Shown: positions 1 to 5,885, numbered from the stretch's first letter. The stretch: 7,956 nucleotides of DNA from JAICKN01 sp036489565 (GCA_036489565.1 DASXFN010000094.1:1-7956), one strand, 5' to 3'. The notes: a model not told the origin generated them from the letters alone. Translations and numbers: made by a program.

Positions 1-265
1 GCCGGTAGCGTCGGATTTCCACGACCAGCGAAATCACAAACACGATCACCGCCGCGGCAATCGCTACCGGCAAAGCTACATCGCGATAAGCCGCTGTCAT
101 GTTCGCATGGACACCCAGAATCAATCCGCGAATCAGAGTTCCAATAATGCCCAGTAGCAGGCCCAGGGCGAACGAAAGCACCGTCAGCAGAAAAGTCACC
201 GCCATAGTCTTGACCGGCACCAAATACCAGTGCGGGGCGCGTAGGGATGTGTTCGTGGCAGCCAT
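1..265 (-). CDS. Small membrane protein, N-terminal part (runs off window)
   Basis: I read this on the minus strand from an ATG at 263-265. It stays open for 88 codons to the window edge, so the C-terminus is missing. The product begins MAATNTSLRAPHWYLVPVKT. Two hydrophobic stretches follow, at about residues 20-50 (rich in L, G, V, I) and 66-83, the second ending in a basic EIRRYR cluster. This suggests an integral membrane protein with a short cytoplasmic N-terminus. I do not recognise a named family and see no catalytic motif. No strong Shine-Dalgarno precedes the start. The gene diverges from the 335-1081 gene across a 69-base region that holds possible overlapping -10 boxes. The coding call rests on the long open frame, the membrane-like composition and sensible codon use. 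Confidence 0.6.
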   Translation of the reverse strand, partial: MAATNTSLRAPHWYLVPVKTMAVTFLLTVLSFALGLLLGIIGTLIRGLILGVHANMTAAYRDVALPVAIAAAVIVFVISLVVEIRRYR

Positions 266-287
266 ACTCAGAAAGCACTCTACTCTC

Positions 288-295
288 ACTATACT
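288..295. promoter_or_regulatory. Possible overlapping divergent -10 boxes
   Basis: The segment ACTATACTAT at 288-297 contains TATACT on the plus strand (290-295) and TATAGT on the minus strand (288-293). Both are close to the sigma-70 -10 consensus. They would place starts near 302 (plus) and 281 (minus), suitably upstream of the two divergent genes. No convincing -35 box is visible at 17 bases on either side, so this is a weak call. Confidence 0.3.
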
Positions 296-334
296 ATTTT
301 CCGCGCGGGGCGCGTGCTTACCTGCTGCGCTACA

Positions 335-1081
335 ATGATGTTTATGTCGCAAGTTGCGTCCGCGATTACGCGGCCCCCGGCTGAGGTTGTCCGTCTCACT
401 CCCGTCTCGCAGGCGCCCAACGGCGTTTGTTATGCAGTTTCCGGCGATGTCACCATTTCTTCCGTTGATCTGGAACGCATGGTCGCCACGGTCCCTCGAG
501 CCATCGCCACCGCATTGCAGCGCAAGGCCTATTATTTTGTTCCGCTTACTGTGAATCAGGGAGACGAAACCGTCATCGCCGACCGCTACGATGTCGCGCT
601 TAGCGACAACGCCGTCTGCCATCGCAATCTTGATCTTGGCGACTCGCAGTGCGTCTTCATCTCCACGCGCTTGATGGACGATAAATTTTCCGTTGCCTTT
701 GAGTTCTACATCAACGTCGGACATGCTCTGGTGGAACGCGCCGGAGTCTCGCGCGAATTTTCTGATCTGGTGTGGAAGCAGGTGGAAGGAAATGTGCGTG
801 GTGAAACTTCGCTCGACGCCTGGGAATCGCGCAAACTCGCCACCACGCAAGGGCCCGAAACCGAAAAGCACAAGAACGAATACTTTGCCGCCACTTTTTC
901 CGATGCGATTTCCATCTATCTGCTCTCACTCTTTCTTGACGTGGATTATTACGACCTGCGTGAACGGGATTATCCTCTGCTCGCCCCGGCGCAAATGGCT
1001 GATCGCCTGCGCAAAGTCGCTGAGCTGTTCCCTGCAAATCCTGGATTTGAATTTTCCATCCTCTACAAGCGCCGCGCGTAG
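335..1081 (+). CDS. Conserved-looking protein of unknown function (about 248 aa)
   Basis: This is a long open frame ending in TAG at 1079-1081. I do not recognise the family. The start is uncertain: a GTG at 314 and ATGs at 335, 338 and 344 are all in frame and none has a clear ribosome-binding site. I chose 335 because it gives a compact N-terminus and leaves room for a transcript starting near 302. The mature-looking sequence starts SQVASAITRPPAEV. A motif VDLERMVATVPRAI suggests a helix, followed by alternating beta and helix segments. A late, acidic and aromatic stretch DVDYYDLRERDYPLL precedes a C-terminal FSILYKRRA. There are three well-separated cysteines, in NGVCYAV, AVCHRN and SQCVF. 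I see no membrane segment, HExxH, nucleotide-binding loop or other catalytic signature. It is probably a soluble protein and is followed by non-coding repeats, so it appears monocistronic. Confidence 0.7.
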   Translation: MMFMSQVASAITRPPAEVVRLTPVSQAPNGVCYAVSGDVTISSVDLERMVATVPRAIATALQRKAYYFVPLTVNQGDETVIADRYDVALSDNAVCHRNLDLGDSQCVFISTRLMDDKFSVAFEFYINVGHALVERAGVSREFSDLVWKQVEGNVRGETSLDAWESRKLATTQGPETEKHKNEYFAATFSDAISIYLLSLFLDVDYYDLRERDYPLLAPAQMADRLRKVAELFPANPGFEFSILYKRRA

Positions 1082-1135
1082 ATTCATCGGCTCGCGTAGC
1101 CACGCGCTCTCAAATTTTTAAGATTGTGTAGCACC

Positions 1136-1176
1136 GGGTCTCTGATCTGGCGATGGCGGATCAAAGACCCGCCATC
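1136..1176. repeat. Two mutually exclusive intergenic hairpins
   Basis: Bases 1136-1147 (GGGTCTCTGATC) pair with 1159-1170 (GATCAAAGACCC) as a 12-base stem with one mismatch and an 11-base loop. Bases 1152-1159 (GATGGCGG) pair perfectly with 1169-1176 (CCGCCATC) around a 9-base loop. The two stems share bases 1159 and 1169-1170 and so compete. There is no U-tract, so this is not a standard terminator for the upstream gene. Confidence 0.5.
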
Positions 1177-1213
1177 AATCAGCCGGAACAGTATGTCAGC
1201 TTGTGAAATCCCC

Positions 1214-1241
1214 GCCCTGTCGCAAAAAGCGCGACAAGGGC
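1214..1241. repeat. REP-like hairpin between gene and rnpB
   Basis: GCCCTGTCGC (1214-1223) pairs with GCGACAAGGGC (1231-1241) over ten base pairs, with one bulged A at 1236 and an AAAAAGC loop. From memory, short palindromes of the TGTCGC-A-run-GCGACA type recur between genes in acidobacterial genomes. I cannot count copies here, because this window contains only one. It lies about 20 bases upstream of the rnpB -35 region and has no downstream T-run. Confidence 0.5.
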
Positions 1242-1262
1242 CACGCACCCTCGGTCATTGGT

Positions 1263-1293
1263 TTGATCGTGGGTTTGATCGGTCGCATATAAT
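1263..1293 (+). promoter_or_regulatory. rnpB promoter with tandem 12-base repeat
   Basis: A perfect TATAAT lies at 1288-1293, about 10 bases before the predicted 5' end of RNase P RNA. The best -35 is TTGATC at 1263-1268, with a long 19-base spacer. A second TTGATC at 1275-1280 belongs to a tandem duplication (GTTTGATCG at 1261-1269 and 1273-1281, period 12). The second copy is too close to the -10 to act as the -35. Confidence 0.7.
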
Positions 1294-1303
1294 GATTCAG
1301 TTG

Positions 1304-1703
1304 GCAGCTGGGCCGGACGGCCGCTCTTGTTCGTGAAGGATGAGGGAGGAAAGTCCGAACTCCACAGAGCAGTGTGCCGGATAACGTCCGGGAGGGTGGA
1401 TTCAAGTCCGCTCGACGGAAAGTGCCACAGAAAATATACCGCCCTGGCGGCAACGCCGGGGTAAGGGTGAAAAGGTGCGGTAAGAGCGCACCGCCGCGGC
1501 AGTAATGCAGCGGGCAGGGCAAACCCCACACGGAGCAAGACCAAATAGGAAGGAAGACGCGGCTTCGGCCACGGCACGTGCCTGCTCGGTGCGTCAAACC
1601 TTCGGGTAGGTCGCTAGAGGCGCGCAGCAATGCGCGTCCCAGAGGAATGGTCGTCCTGCGGGAGCAATCCCGCAGACAAAATTCGGCTTACAGGCCCGGC
1701 TGC
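1304..1703 (+). ncRNA. rnpB: RNase P RNA, bacterial type A
   Basis: This is the catalytic RNA of ribonuclease P, which removes 5' leaders from precursor tRNAs together with the RnpA protein. The ends come from helix P1: 1304-1314 pairs with 1693-1703 over 11 base pairs, one of them G-U. The conserved core is present in order. The P4 5' strand and CR-I are at 1346-1363 (GAGGAAAGTCCGAACTCC). ACAGAAAATATACCGCC follows at about 1428-1444. GGTAAGGGTGAAAAGG leads into a GGTGCGG/CGCACC hairpin at 1474-1492. CGGAGCAAGACCAAATAGG is at 1531-1549. The L15 loop CGGGTAGG at 1603-1610 supplies the GGT that pairs with tRNA CCA. AGAGGAATGG is near 1640, and the closing ACAAAATTCGGCTTACAGG starts at 1676. The length of about 400 nt and these helices match type A rather than the Bacillus type B. 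A short T-rich stretch follows at 1705-1718, but there is no separate terminator hairpin. Confidence 0.97.
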
Positions 1704-1783
1704 TAATTTTTCCATTTTTGGTTCTGAGCGTTACTGGATTACAGCCCTTCTAAGAATCCTGCCACGAAGTAGCAGACAGATGC

Positions 1784-2047
1784 TTACTCGCCAGCGGCGT
1801 AGTTCTTTTTGAGGATGGCGGCGAGAATCACCAGGAATGCGAAGAGGCGAACGATATAGATTGCTGGACTGCCTTCATTGGGTTTGGCCACAAGTAGCAG
1901 GGCGGTTCGGTTTACGCCCTCAATGAGGAAGGCCACGGCGAACGCCAGGAACAAAGAATCGCGAGTGCGCCTCCAGAACTTCAGGAAGAATGCGCCCGCA
2001 GTCAGCGAGGAAGTCGCGATGACACCCAGCAAAAATCCTTCCACCAT
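1784..2047 (-). CDS. DUF5985-like small membrane protein, second copy
   Basis: This 87-residue protein has three predicted membrane helices, at about residues 4-22, 32-54 and 62-79. A basic loop (KFWRRTRD) lies between the first two helices, and the C-terminus is short and charged (KKNYAAGE). It resembles proteins I know as DUF5985, a family with no assigned function; this match is by recollection of style, not by search. The start is well supported: GGGAGGA at 2055-2061, inside the end of the preceding gene, sits 7 bases upstream of the ATG. That gene's TAG directly abuts the ATG, so translation is probably coupled. It is the last gene of a three-gene minus-strand operon and converges on rnpB with an 80-base gap. 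It shares layout and length with the 2048-2305 protein, suggesting an old duplication or a two-subunit membrane complex. Confidence 0.85.
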   Translation of the reverse strand: MVEGFLLGVIATSSLTAGAFFLKFWRRTRDSLFLAFAVAFLIEGVNRTALLLVAKPNEGSPAIYIVRLFAFLVILAAILKKNYAAGE

Positions 2048-2305
2048 CTACTCATCCTCCCAAATCAAGCCATAAAGCAGAACCAGCATGGCCCCCGCCG
2101 CGCTGCCTAGACGCCAGGGATAGAAGTTGATATTAGGGAAAACGACCAGATCCAGAAAAACAAACACGTGAGAAATCGAGAGCCCAAAGAAGCATAGGCT
2201 GCTCCACAGCAGCAATCTTTTCCTCCCCTGCAAGTAGCCGCGCATGAGTAGAACTCCACAGGCGAGTGTGATAAGCGCGCCGAGAATGTAAACGCTGGGA
2301 GCCAT
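2048..2305 (-). CDS. DUF5985-like small membrane protein, first copy
   Basis: This is an 85-residue integral membrane protein with three predicted helices at about residues 5-22, 31-54 and 65-82. A basic loop (RGYLQGRKR) follows helix 1, and a short polar segment with NINFYPWR precedes helix 3. It ends in acidic WEDE. It shares its architecture with the downstream 87-residue protein and appears to belong to the same uncharacterised DUF5985-type family. Its ATG overlaps the TAA of the upstream regulator gene by one base (TAATG), a classic reinitiation arrangement. A modest AGGA at 2315-2318 is 9 bases from the start, in the purine-rich codons of the regulator's charged tail. No catalytic or metal-binding motif is apparent, so a structural, sensory or transporter-accessory role is only speculation. 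Confidence 0.85.
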   Translation of the reverse strand: MAPSVYILGALITLACGVLLMRGYLQGRKRLLLWSSLCFFGLSISHVFVFLDLVVFPNINFYPWRLGSAAGAMLVLLYGLIWEDE

Positions 2306-2718
2306 TATTCTTTGTCCTTGTCGCTTTTGTCTTTTTCCTTCGTGAAACGGAAAGCGCGGGCAAAGTCGCGCAGGGCCGAGGAAGCCTGGGCATGAATCAT
2401 GGTGGAGATACGCACCAGTTCATGCCGGTAGGTCCTGTCCACGGCTTGCATCAATCTGTTTTGCTCGTCCGAGTGAACGGCATAAACATACCGGCCTGAT
2501 TGATTGGGAACGTCTGAGATGAGTTCCCGTTGCGCCAAATCTTCCAGGATTGCCTGGGCCATATCCGTACGAACATACAGAGCTTTGGCCATGTCGTCCA
2601 CCGACCACTCGCGGGGCCGGCTGGTCCATAGCAAAAGCAACGCCTCCAGTTGAGGGACGCTGTCAATCCGGCGGAGGATAAATTCATCCACCTCTCGTTG
2701 TGCAGGTATGTCTTCCAT
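2305..2718 (-). CDS. Winged-helix-like putative regulator
   Basis: This 137-residue soluble protein is the first gene of the operon. Residues 20-82 have the helix-helix-helix-wing pattern of a MarR/PadR-style winged helix: VPQLEALLLLWTS, then REWSVDDMAKALYV, then a likely recognition helix TDMAQAILEDLAQRELI, then a beta pair around GRYVYAVHS. Residues 84-123 form a probable long helix that could dimerise. The last 12 residues (KEKDKSDKDKE) are a charged, disordered tail. The ATG at 2718 is the only available start, because an in-frame TAG lies nine codons upstream with no GTG, TTG or CTG between. No good Shine-Dalgarno precedes it. The neighbours suggest it either controls its own operon or senses a signal passed by the two membrane proteins. 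It could instead be a winged-helix protein-interaction domain. The regulator call comes from fold reading, not from recognising a characterised family. Confidence 0.75.
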   Translation of the reverse strand: MEDIPAQREVDEFILRRIDSVPQLEALLLLWTSRPREWSVDDMAKALYVRTDMAQAILEDLAQRELISDVPNQSGRYVYAVHSDEQNRLMQAVDRTYRHELVRISTMIHAQASSALRDFARAFRFTKEKDKSDKDKE

Positions 2719-2832
2719 CGCGTGCTGACTGCTGAACTGGCGCTAAACATGCAGATCGCTTGTACCGTCGCGTATCGAGCCATGCACGACGTGAGATCCG
2801 GCGAATTCACAATGATCCGGACGAGTGCTTCG

Positions 2833-2861
2833 AGCATACCACTCCAGCGCGACGATTTGAA
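2833..2861 (-). promoter_or_regulatory. Candidate promoter of the regulator/membrane operon
   Basis: On the minus strand, TTCAAA (2856-2861) lies 17 bases from TATGCT (2833-2838). The -10 is preceded by TGG, giving an extended -10 (TGGTATGCT). Transcription would begin near 2826, leaving an untranslated leader of about 108 bases. That leader includes a CACG-A-CGTG palindrome (2784-2792) and two GATCCGG copies (2795-2801 and 2814-2820) that could bind a regulator. Confidence 0.4.
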
Positions 2862-2933
2862 CAATAGGAAATCATTTTTGATTGCGGACTAAAATTTCGA
2901 AAAAATGCCGATTCATCGGGAAAAATTTATTTC

Positions 2934-2942
2934 TGTTAAGAT
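2934..2942 (+). promoter_or_regulatory. Candidate extended -10 for the small basic gene
   Basis: TGTTAAGAT at 2934-2942 fits an extended -10 (TGn plus TAAGAT) in a very AT-rich stretch upstream of the 59-residue gene. The nearest -35-like element is TTCATC at 2912-2917, with a 19-base spacer. It would give a leader of about 60 bases ending in the strong ribosome-binding site at 2999-3005. Confidence 0.35.
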
Positions 2943-3011
2943 TTTTATTCGCGGCGAATTCCAAAAAACGCTCCGCGATCATTTTCCCGAGCAGTCTCAA
3001 GGAGACCACTT

Positions 3012-3191
3012 ATGTCAGCCCCTAGCCGCCGTCCAGAAATTCGCCGCCGCCGTACAAGAAAAGAAAAAATCCTGAAGCTGCGCAATCGGCTCGCCAAGGC
3101 AACGTCTTCCGCGGACCGGGAGAAAATTGAGGCGCAACTGCACCGCCAGGCTTTGGTCTCGCCCGGAACTCCACTCGTTAAGAAAGCTTAA
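3012..3191 (+). CDS. Very basic 59-residue protein of unknown function
   Basis: ATG at 3012 runs to TAA at 3189-3191. The ribosome-binding site is excellent: AAGGAGA at 2999-3005, six bases before the ATG, the best in the window. The protein starts MSAPSRRPEIRRRRTRKEKI and then has a predicted amphipathic helix LKLRNRLAKATSSADREKIEAQLHRQA (broken here only by TSS). It ends PGTPLVKKA. About a third of the residues are Arg or Lys, concentrated in the first 30. The RRPEIRRRR N-terminus plus a helix ending in a Lys/Ile/Glu pattern recalls a short, uncharacterised family seen in planctomycetes and acidobacteria (I believe DUF6800, not verified). RNA or DNA binding, or association with the ribosome, is a reasonable guess from charge alone. 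It converges with the glycosyltransferase gene, with 21 bases between the stop codons. Confidence 0.8.
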   Translation: MSAPSRRPEIRRRRTRKEKILKLRNRLAKATSSADREKIEAQLHRQALVSPGTPLVKKA

Positions 3192-3212
3192 TTTTCGGCC
3201 TGATTTTTGCGG

Positions 3213-4397
3213 CTAAGAGTTCAACACCAACTGCGTGGCTTGCTGCGGCTTTGATTTTCCGCCGCGACGATTGGCGATTTCCCGATAAGCATCCAGCACG
3301 GACAGCGCCGAGGCTTCCCAGGAAAATTTTTGCACCTGCTCGTAGCCGCGCTCTTTAAGCTTGGCCCGCAGGTTCTGGTCCAGAAGCACGCGCTGCAAAG
3401 CGCGCCGCATTTCAAATACATTTTCCGGATTCACCAGCACCGCCGCATTTCCCACTACCTCCGGCAGGGAAGAAGTGTTGGAGGTCAGCACCGGCGTGCC
3501 GTGTGCCATTGCCTCGAGCGGCGGCAGTCCAAAGCCTTCATACAGAGACGGAAAAATGAAGACTTTTGCCGCATCGTAAAAGATGCGCAGCGTGTCAATG
3601 GGGACAAAGCCGAGAAAGCGAACGTCGTTCTGCACGCCGCTGCGGATGACCGTGCGGCGCAGGTCGGGATGCTTGGAGAGTTCATCTCCAATGATGATCA
3701 GCTTGAGGTCGGGATATTGCTCGGCTTTGGCCAATTCGGTTTTCAGCGCCGAGAATGCCTCTATAATCCGCACTACATTTTTCTGGGGGCTGATTTTTCC
3801 CGCGTAGAGCAGGAAGGGATAATTCACCTGGTAGCGTTCGGCGATCAACTGGCGGTCGCTTTCGGTCGCATGGCCGTGCAGGAACCGCTCGTCAATGGCG
3901 TTGTAGATTACCTGGATTTGGCTATTGGGCACAGAGAAAAGCTTTTCGATTTCGATTTTGGTGAAACTGGAGACGGCGAAAATCCGCGAAGCATTGTTCA
4001 GAACGCGCCGCGTTAAATGAAAGTGCATCAGGCGTTTTGCTCCGGAACGATCGCGGGCGCGATATAAGTGTTCGAGCACGTCATGCACAGTCATGACGTA
4101 GGGACATGCCAAATTGCGGGGAAGCCAGAACAGATGCGGGATGTGCACCAGATCGCAGTTCAAGCCCTTCACGAGCTTGCGGCATTCCAAATATCCTTTA
4201 ACGGTCGTGTCATGTTCAAGCAGAGGAACGGAATGGAAGTTCGCGGGAAGGGAACCAATCTCTGAAATTCTTTCCGGCGCGCCAATCAGGTGGTAACTGT
4301 TTTCCTGATCGAGGCGTCCGAGGGCGCGGACGATATTGCGCGTGTAAGTGCCAATGCCGAACTCGGTGATTCGTCGCAGGTCAATGGCAATGTTCAC
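3213..4397 (-). CDS. GT4-family glycosyltransferase
   Basis: This 394-residue protein is of standard length for a GT-B fold, family 4 (GT1-like) retaining glycosyltransferase, which moves a sugar from a nucleotide sugar to a glycan or lipid at the cytoplasmic membrane face. The N-terminal acceptor domain opens with MNIAIDLRRI and a glycine loop FGIGTY (residues 13-18), and carries HDV at 105-107. The C-terminal donor domain has the YAGKISPQKN loop (198-207), whose Lys would bind the donor phosphate. It also has FLGFVP (261-266) and the E-x7-E signature EGFGLPPLE (Glu287 and Glu295), followed by AMAHGTPVL. The start is a GTG at 4395-4397: an in-frame TGA lies five codons upstream and MNIAID is a typical first beta strand. 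No Shine-Dalgarno is evident. It follows glyA on the same strand after 117 bases but has no functional link to it. No other polysaccharide gene is in view, so donor and product cannot be stated; mannosyl- or rhamnosyltransferase-like annotations are common for relatives. Confidence 0.93.
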   Translation of the reverse strand: MNIAIDLRRITEFGIGTYTRNIVRALGRLDQENSYHLIGAPERISEIGSLPANFHSVPLLEHDTTVKGYLECRKLVKGLNCDLVHIPHLFWLPRNLACPYVMTVHDVLEHLYRARDRSGAKRLMHFHLTRRVLNNASRIFAVSSFTKIEIEKLFSVPNSQIQVIYNAIDERFLHGHATESDRQLIAERYQVNYPFLLYAGKISPQKNVVRIIEAFSALKTELAKAEQYPDLKLIIIGDELSKHPDLRRTVIRSGVQNDVRFLGFVPIDTLRIFYDAAKVFIFPSLYEGFGLPPLEAMAHGTPVLTSNTSSLPEVVGNAAVLVNPENVFEMRRALQRVLLDQNLRAKLKERGYEQVQKFSWEASALSVLDAYREIANRRGGKSKPQQATQLVLNS

Positions 4398-4453
4398 GGG
4401 AGAATTTAATCACAACGGCTGAGCTTTCGGCCATGCGGCGCGGTACGCATCGC

Positions 4454-4495
4454 TAAGGCCGAATTTTCCGGTGCGGACGCCGCAGGCCAGCCTTA
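4454..4495. repeat. Nested inverted repeat between glyA and the glycosyltransferase
   Basis: TAAGGC (4454-4459) is complementary to GCCTTA (4490-4495). Inside it, TGCGG (4472-4476) pairs with CCGCA (4480-4484) around an ACG loop. The structure lies about 20 bases past the glyA stop codon on the minus strand. It lacks a following U-run, so it may be a processing or stabilising stem rather than an intrinsic terminator. The rest of the 117-base gap shows nothing I can name. Confidence 0.4.
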
Positions 4496-4514
4496 AAGCA
4501 AACCCAATTTGGAA

Positions 4515-5804
4515 CTATGCCCTTACTTCAGCTTCGGCTTTGGCGCGACGCTCCGCATAAAGTGGAAAGCCCTCCGCCAGTTCAAGCACCTGGCGGCGGA
4601 TTTTTTGCAGCACGGCTGAATCGCTGCGCTGGTTCAGCGCCTCGCTGATCCACTGGCCGACCTGACGCATTTCAGCTTCTTTCATTCCTCGCGTGGTCAG
4701 CGCGGGGCTTCCAATGCGGATGCCGCTCGGCTTCATGGGCGGATTGGTGTCGAAAGGAATCGCATTTTTGTTTACCGTGATGCCAGCTTCGCCCAGGGCT
4801 TTTTCGGCTTCGCTGCCCAGCATGCCTTTGGAGAACACGTCCACCAGCATGAGGTGCGTGTCGGTGCCTCCGGAGATGATGCGGAAGCCTTCCTTGGCCA
4901 GCGTTTCCGCCAGTACCTTGGCGTTGGCAACTACCTGCCGCGCGTACTCGCGGAACTCGGGCTGCATGGCTTCCAGGAAGCAGATAGCTTTGGCGGCGAT
5001 GATGTGCACCAGCGGCCCACCCTGAATTCCGGGGAAGACGACTTTATCAATGGCGGCGGCAAATTCCGACTTGGAAAGAACCATTCCGGCGCGAGGGCCG
5101 CGCAATGTTTTGTGCGTTGTAGAGGTGACGATGTGCGCATGGGGTACCGGCGAAGGATGTACGCCGCCGGCGACCAGTCCGGAGAAATGCGCCATATCCA
5201 CAAGATAGAGCGCTCCAACTTTGTCGGCGATCTGGCGCATGCGCGCAAAATCAATAATGCGGGGATACGCGCTTCCTCCCCCAATAATCAGCTTGGGGCG
5301 TTCCTTCTCGGCAATCTTTTCCAGGTCGTCGTAGTCAATCGTTTCTGTTTCCTTGGTGACGCCATACGGGACCACTTTGTAGGTCTTGCCGGAAAAATTC
5401 AGATGATGACCGTGGGTTAGATGGCCGCCGTGCGCGAGATTCAGGCCGAGGATGGTATCTCCCGGTTGCAGCACGGAAAAATATGCTGCCATGTTCGCCT
5501 GCGAACCCGAATGCGGCTGCACGTTCGCGTGCTCGGCGCCGAATAACTGCTTGGCGCGGTCGCGGGCCAGCGTCTCTACAACGTCGGCATATTCGCATCC
5601 ACCGTAGTAGCGCTTTCCCGGATAGCCTTCGGCATACTTATTGGTAAATACGGAGCCGGCGGCCTCAAGCACGGCCTCGCTGACAAAATTTTCCGAAGCA
5701 ATCAGCTCCAGGCCCTCGTGCTGGCGGCGAGCTTCATTGTCAATGGCCAAGGCGATATCGGGGTCAACTTCGTGAATGGGGCGCGACATTTTGTTATTTT
5801 TCAT
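4515..5804 (-). CDS. glyA: Serine hydroxymethyltransferase
   Basis: This 429-residue PLP enzyme interconverts serine and glycine, passing the one-carbon unit to tetrahydrofolate. It is a cytosolic housekeeping enzyme feeding purine, thymidylate and methionine synthesis. The sequence is complete and canonical: EGLELIASENF (residues 30-40), the NKYAEGYPGKRYYGG region (55-69), PHSGSQAN (97-104) and VDMAHFSGL with Asp203 and His206, which contact the PLP ring. STTHKTLRGPR (228-238) carries the Schiff-base lysine Lys232, and SGIRIGSPALTTRG (360-373) carries Arg363, which binds the substrate carboxylate. Length matches bacterial GlyA (about 415-430). The ATG at 5804 has GGAG at 5810-5813, 5 bases upstream, supporting it over the in-frame Met6. 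A TATACT -10 lies just upstream. The gene is probably transcribed alone or with limited readthrough into the glycosyltransferase. I see no glycine or other riboswitch in the short leader. Confidence 0.98.
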   Translation of the reverse strand: MKNNKMSRPIHEVDPDIALAIDNEARRQHEGLELIASENFVSEAVLEAAGSVFTNKYAEGYPGKRYYGGCEYADVVETLARDRAKQLFGAEHANVQPHSGSQANMAAYFSVLQPGDTILGLNLAHGGHLTHGHHLNFSGKTYKVVPYGVTKETETIDYDDLEKIAEKERPKLIIGGGSAYPRIIDFARMRQIADKVGALYLVDMAHFSGLVAGGVHPSPVPHAHIVTSTTHKTLRGPRAGMVLSKSEFAAAIDKVVFPGIQGGPLVHIIAAKAICFLEAMQPEFREYARQVVANAKVLAETLAKEGFRIISGGTDTHLMLVDVFSKGMLGSEAEKALGEAGITVNKNAIPFDTNPPMKPSGIRIGSPALTTRGMKEAEMRQVGQWISEALNQRSDSAVLQKIRRQVLELAEGFPLYAERRAKAEAEVRA

Positions 5805-5813
5805 TGAGGCTCC

Positions 5814-5885
5814 GGCGGGAATTGCCCATTCAGTATAACGATTTTGAGCGGATTTCGGCAGTCAATGTCTGCGGCAATTCCTGCC
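5814..5885. promoter_or_regulatory. glyA promoter region inside a 13-base inverted repeat
   Basis: GGCGGGAATTGCC (5814-5826) and GGCAATTCCTGCC (5873-5885) are inverted copies matching at 12 of 13 positions, with a perfect 9-base core. They flank TATACT (5832-5837, minus strand), a good -10 for glyA. TTGACT (5860-5865, minus) is the nearest -35-like box but is 22 bases away, so the promoter may need an activator. The gene-proximal arm abuts the glyA GGAG ribosome-binding site. Protein binding at paired operators or an RNA stem from a longer transcript are both possible. Confidence 0.5.

Noticed and set aside
1179..1630. Two open frames (132 and 144 codons) on the minus strand across rnpB
   Set aside because: The region is RNase P RNA with every conserved core element. 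Antisense frames here are incidental.
1704..1783. Possible terminator between rnpB and the converging membrane-protein operon
   Set aside because: There is only a short T-rich tract at 1705-1718 and a 4-base stem (CTGC/GCAG). No stable hairpin followed by Ts is present.
2451..2864. Open frame of 137 codons on the minus strand overlapping the regulator gene in another frame
   Set aside because: It would cross the candidate promoter and lacks coupling to the downstream genes. The 2305-2718 frame has the fold pattern and the TAATG overlap.
3330..4016. Open frame of 228 codons on the plus strand inside the glycosyltransferase gene
   Set aside because: The opposite strand encodes a full GT4 enzyme with its E-x7-E motif. 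The plus frame is a codon-bias shadow without a ribosome-binding site or recognisable domain.
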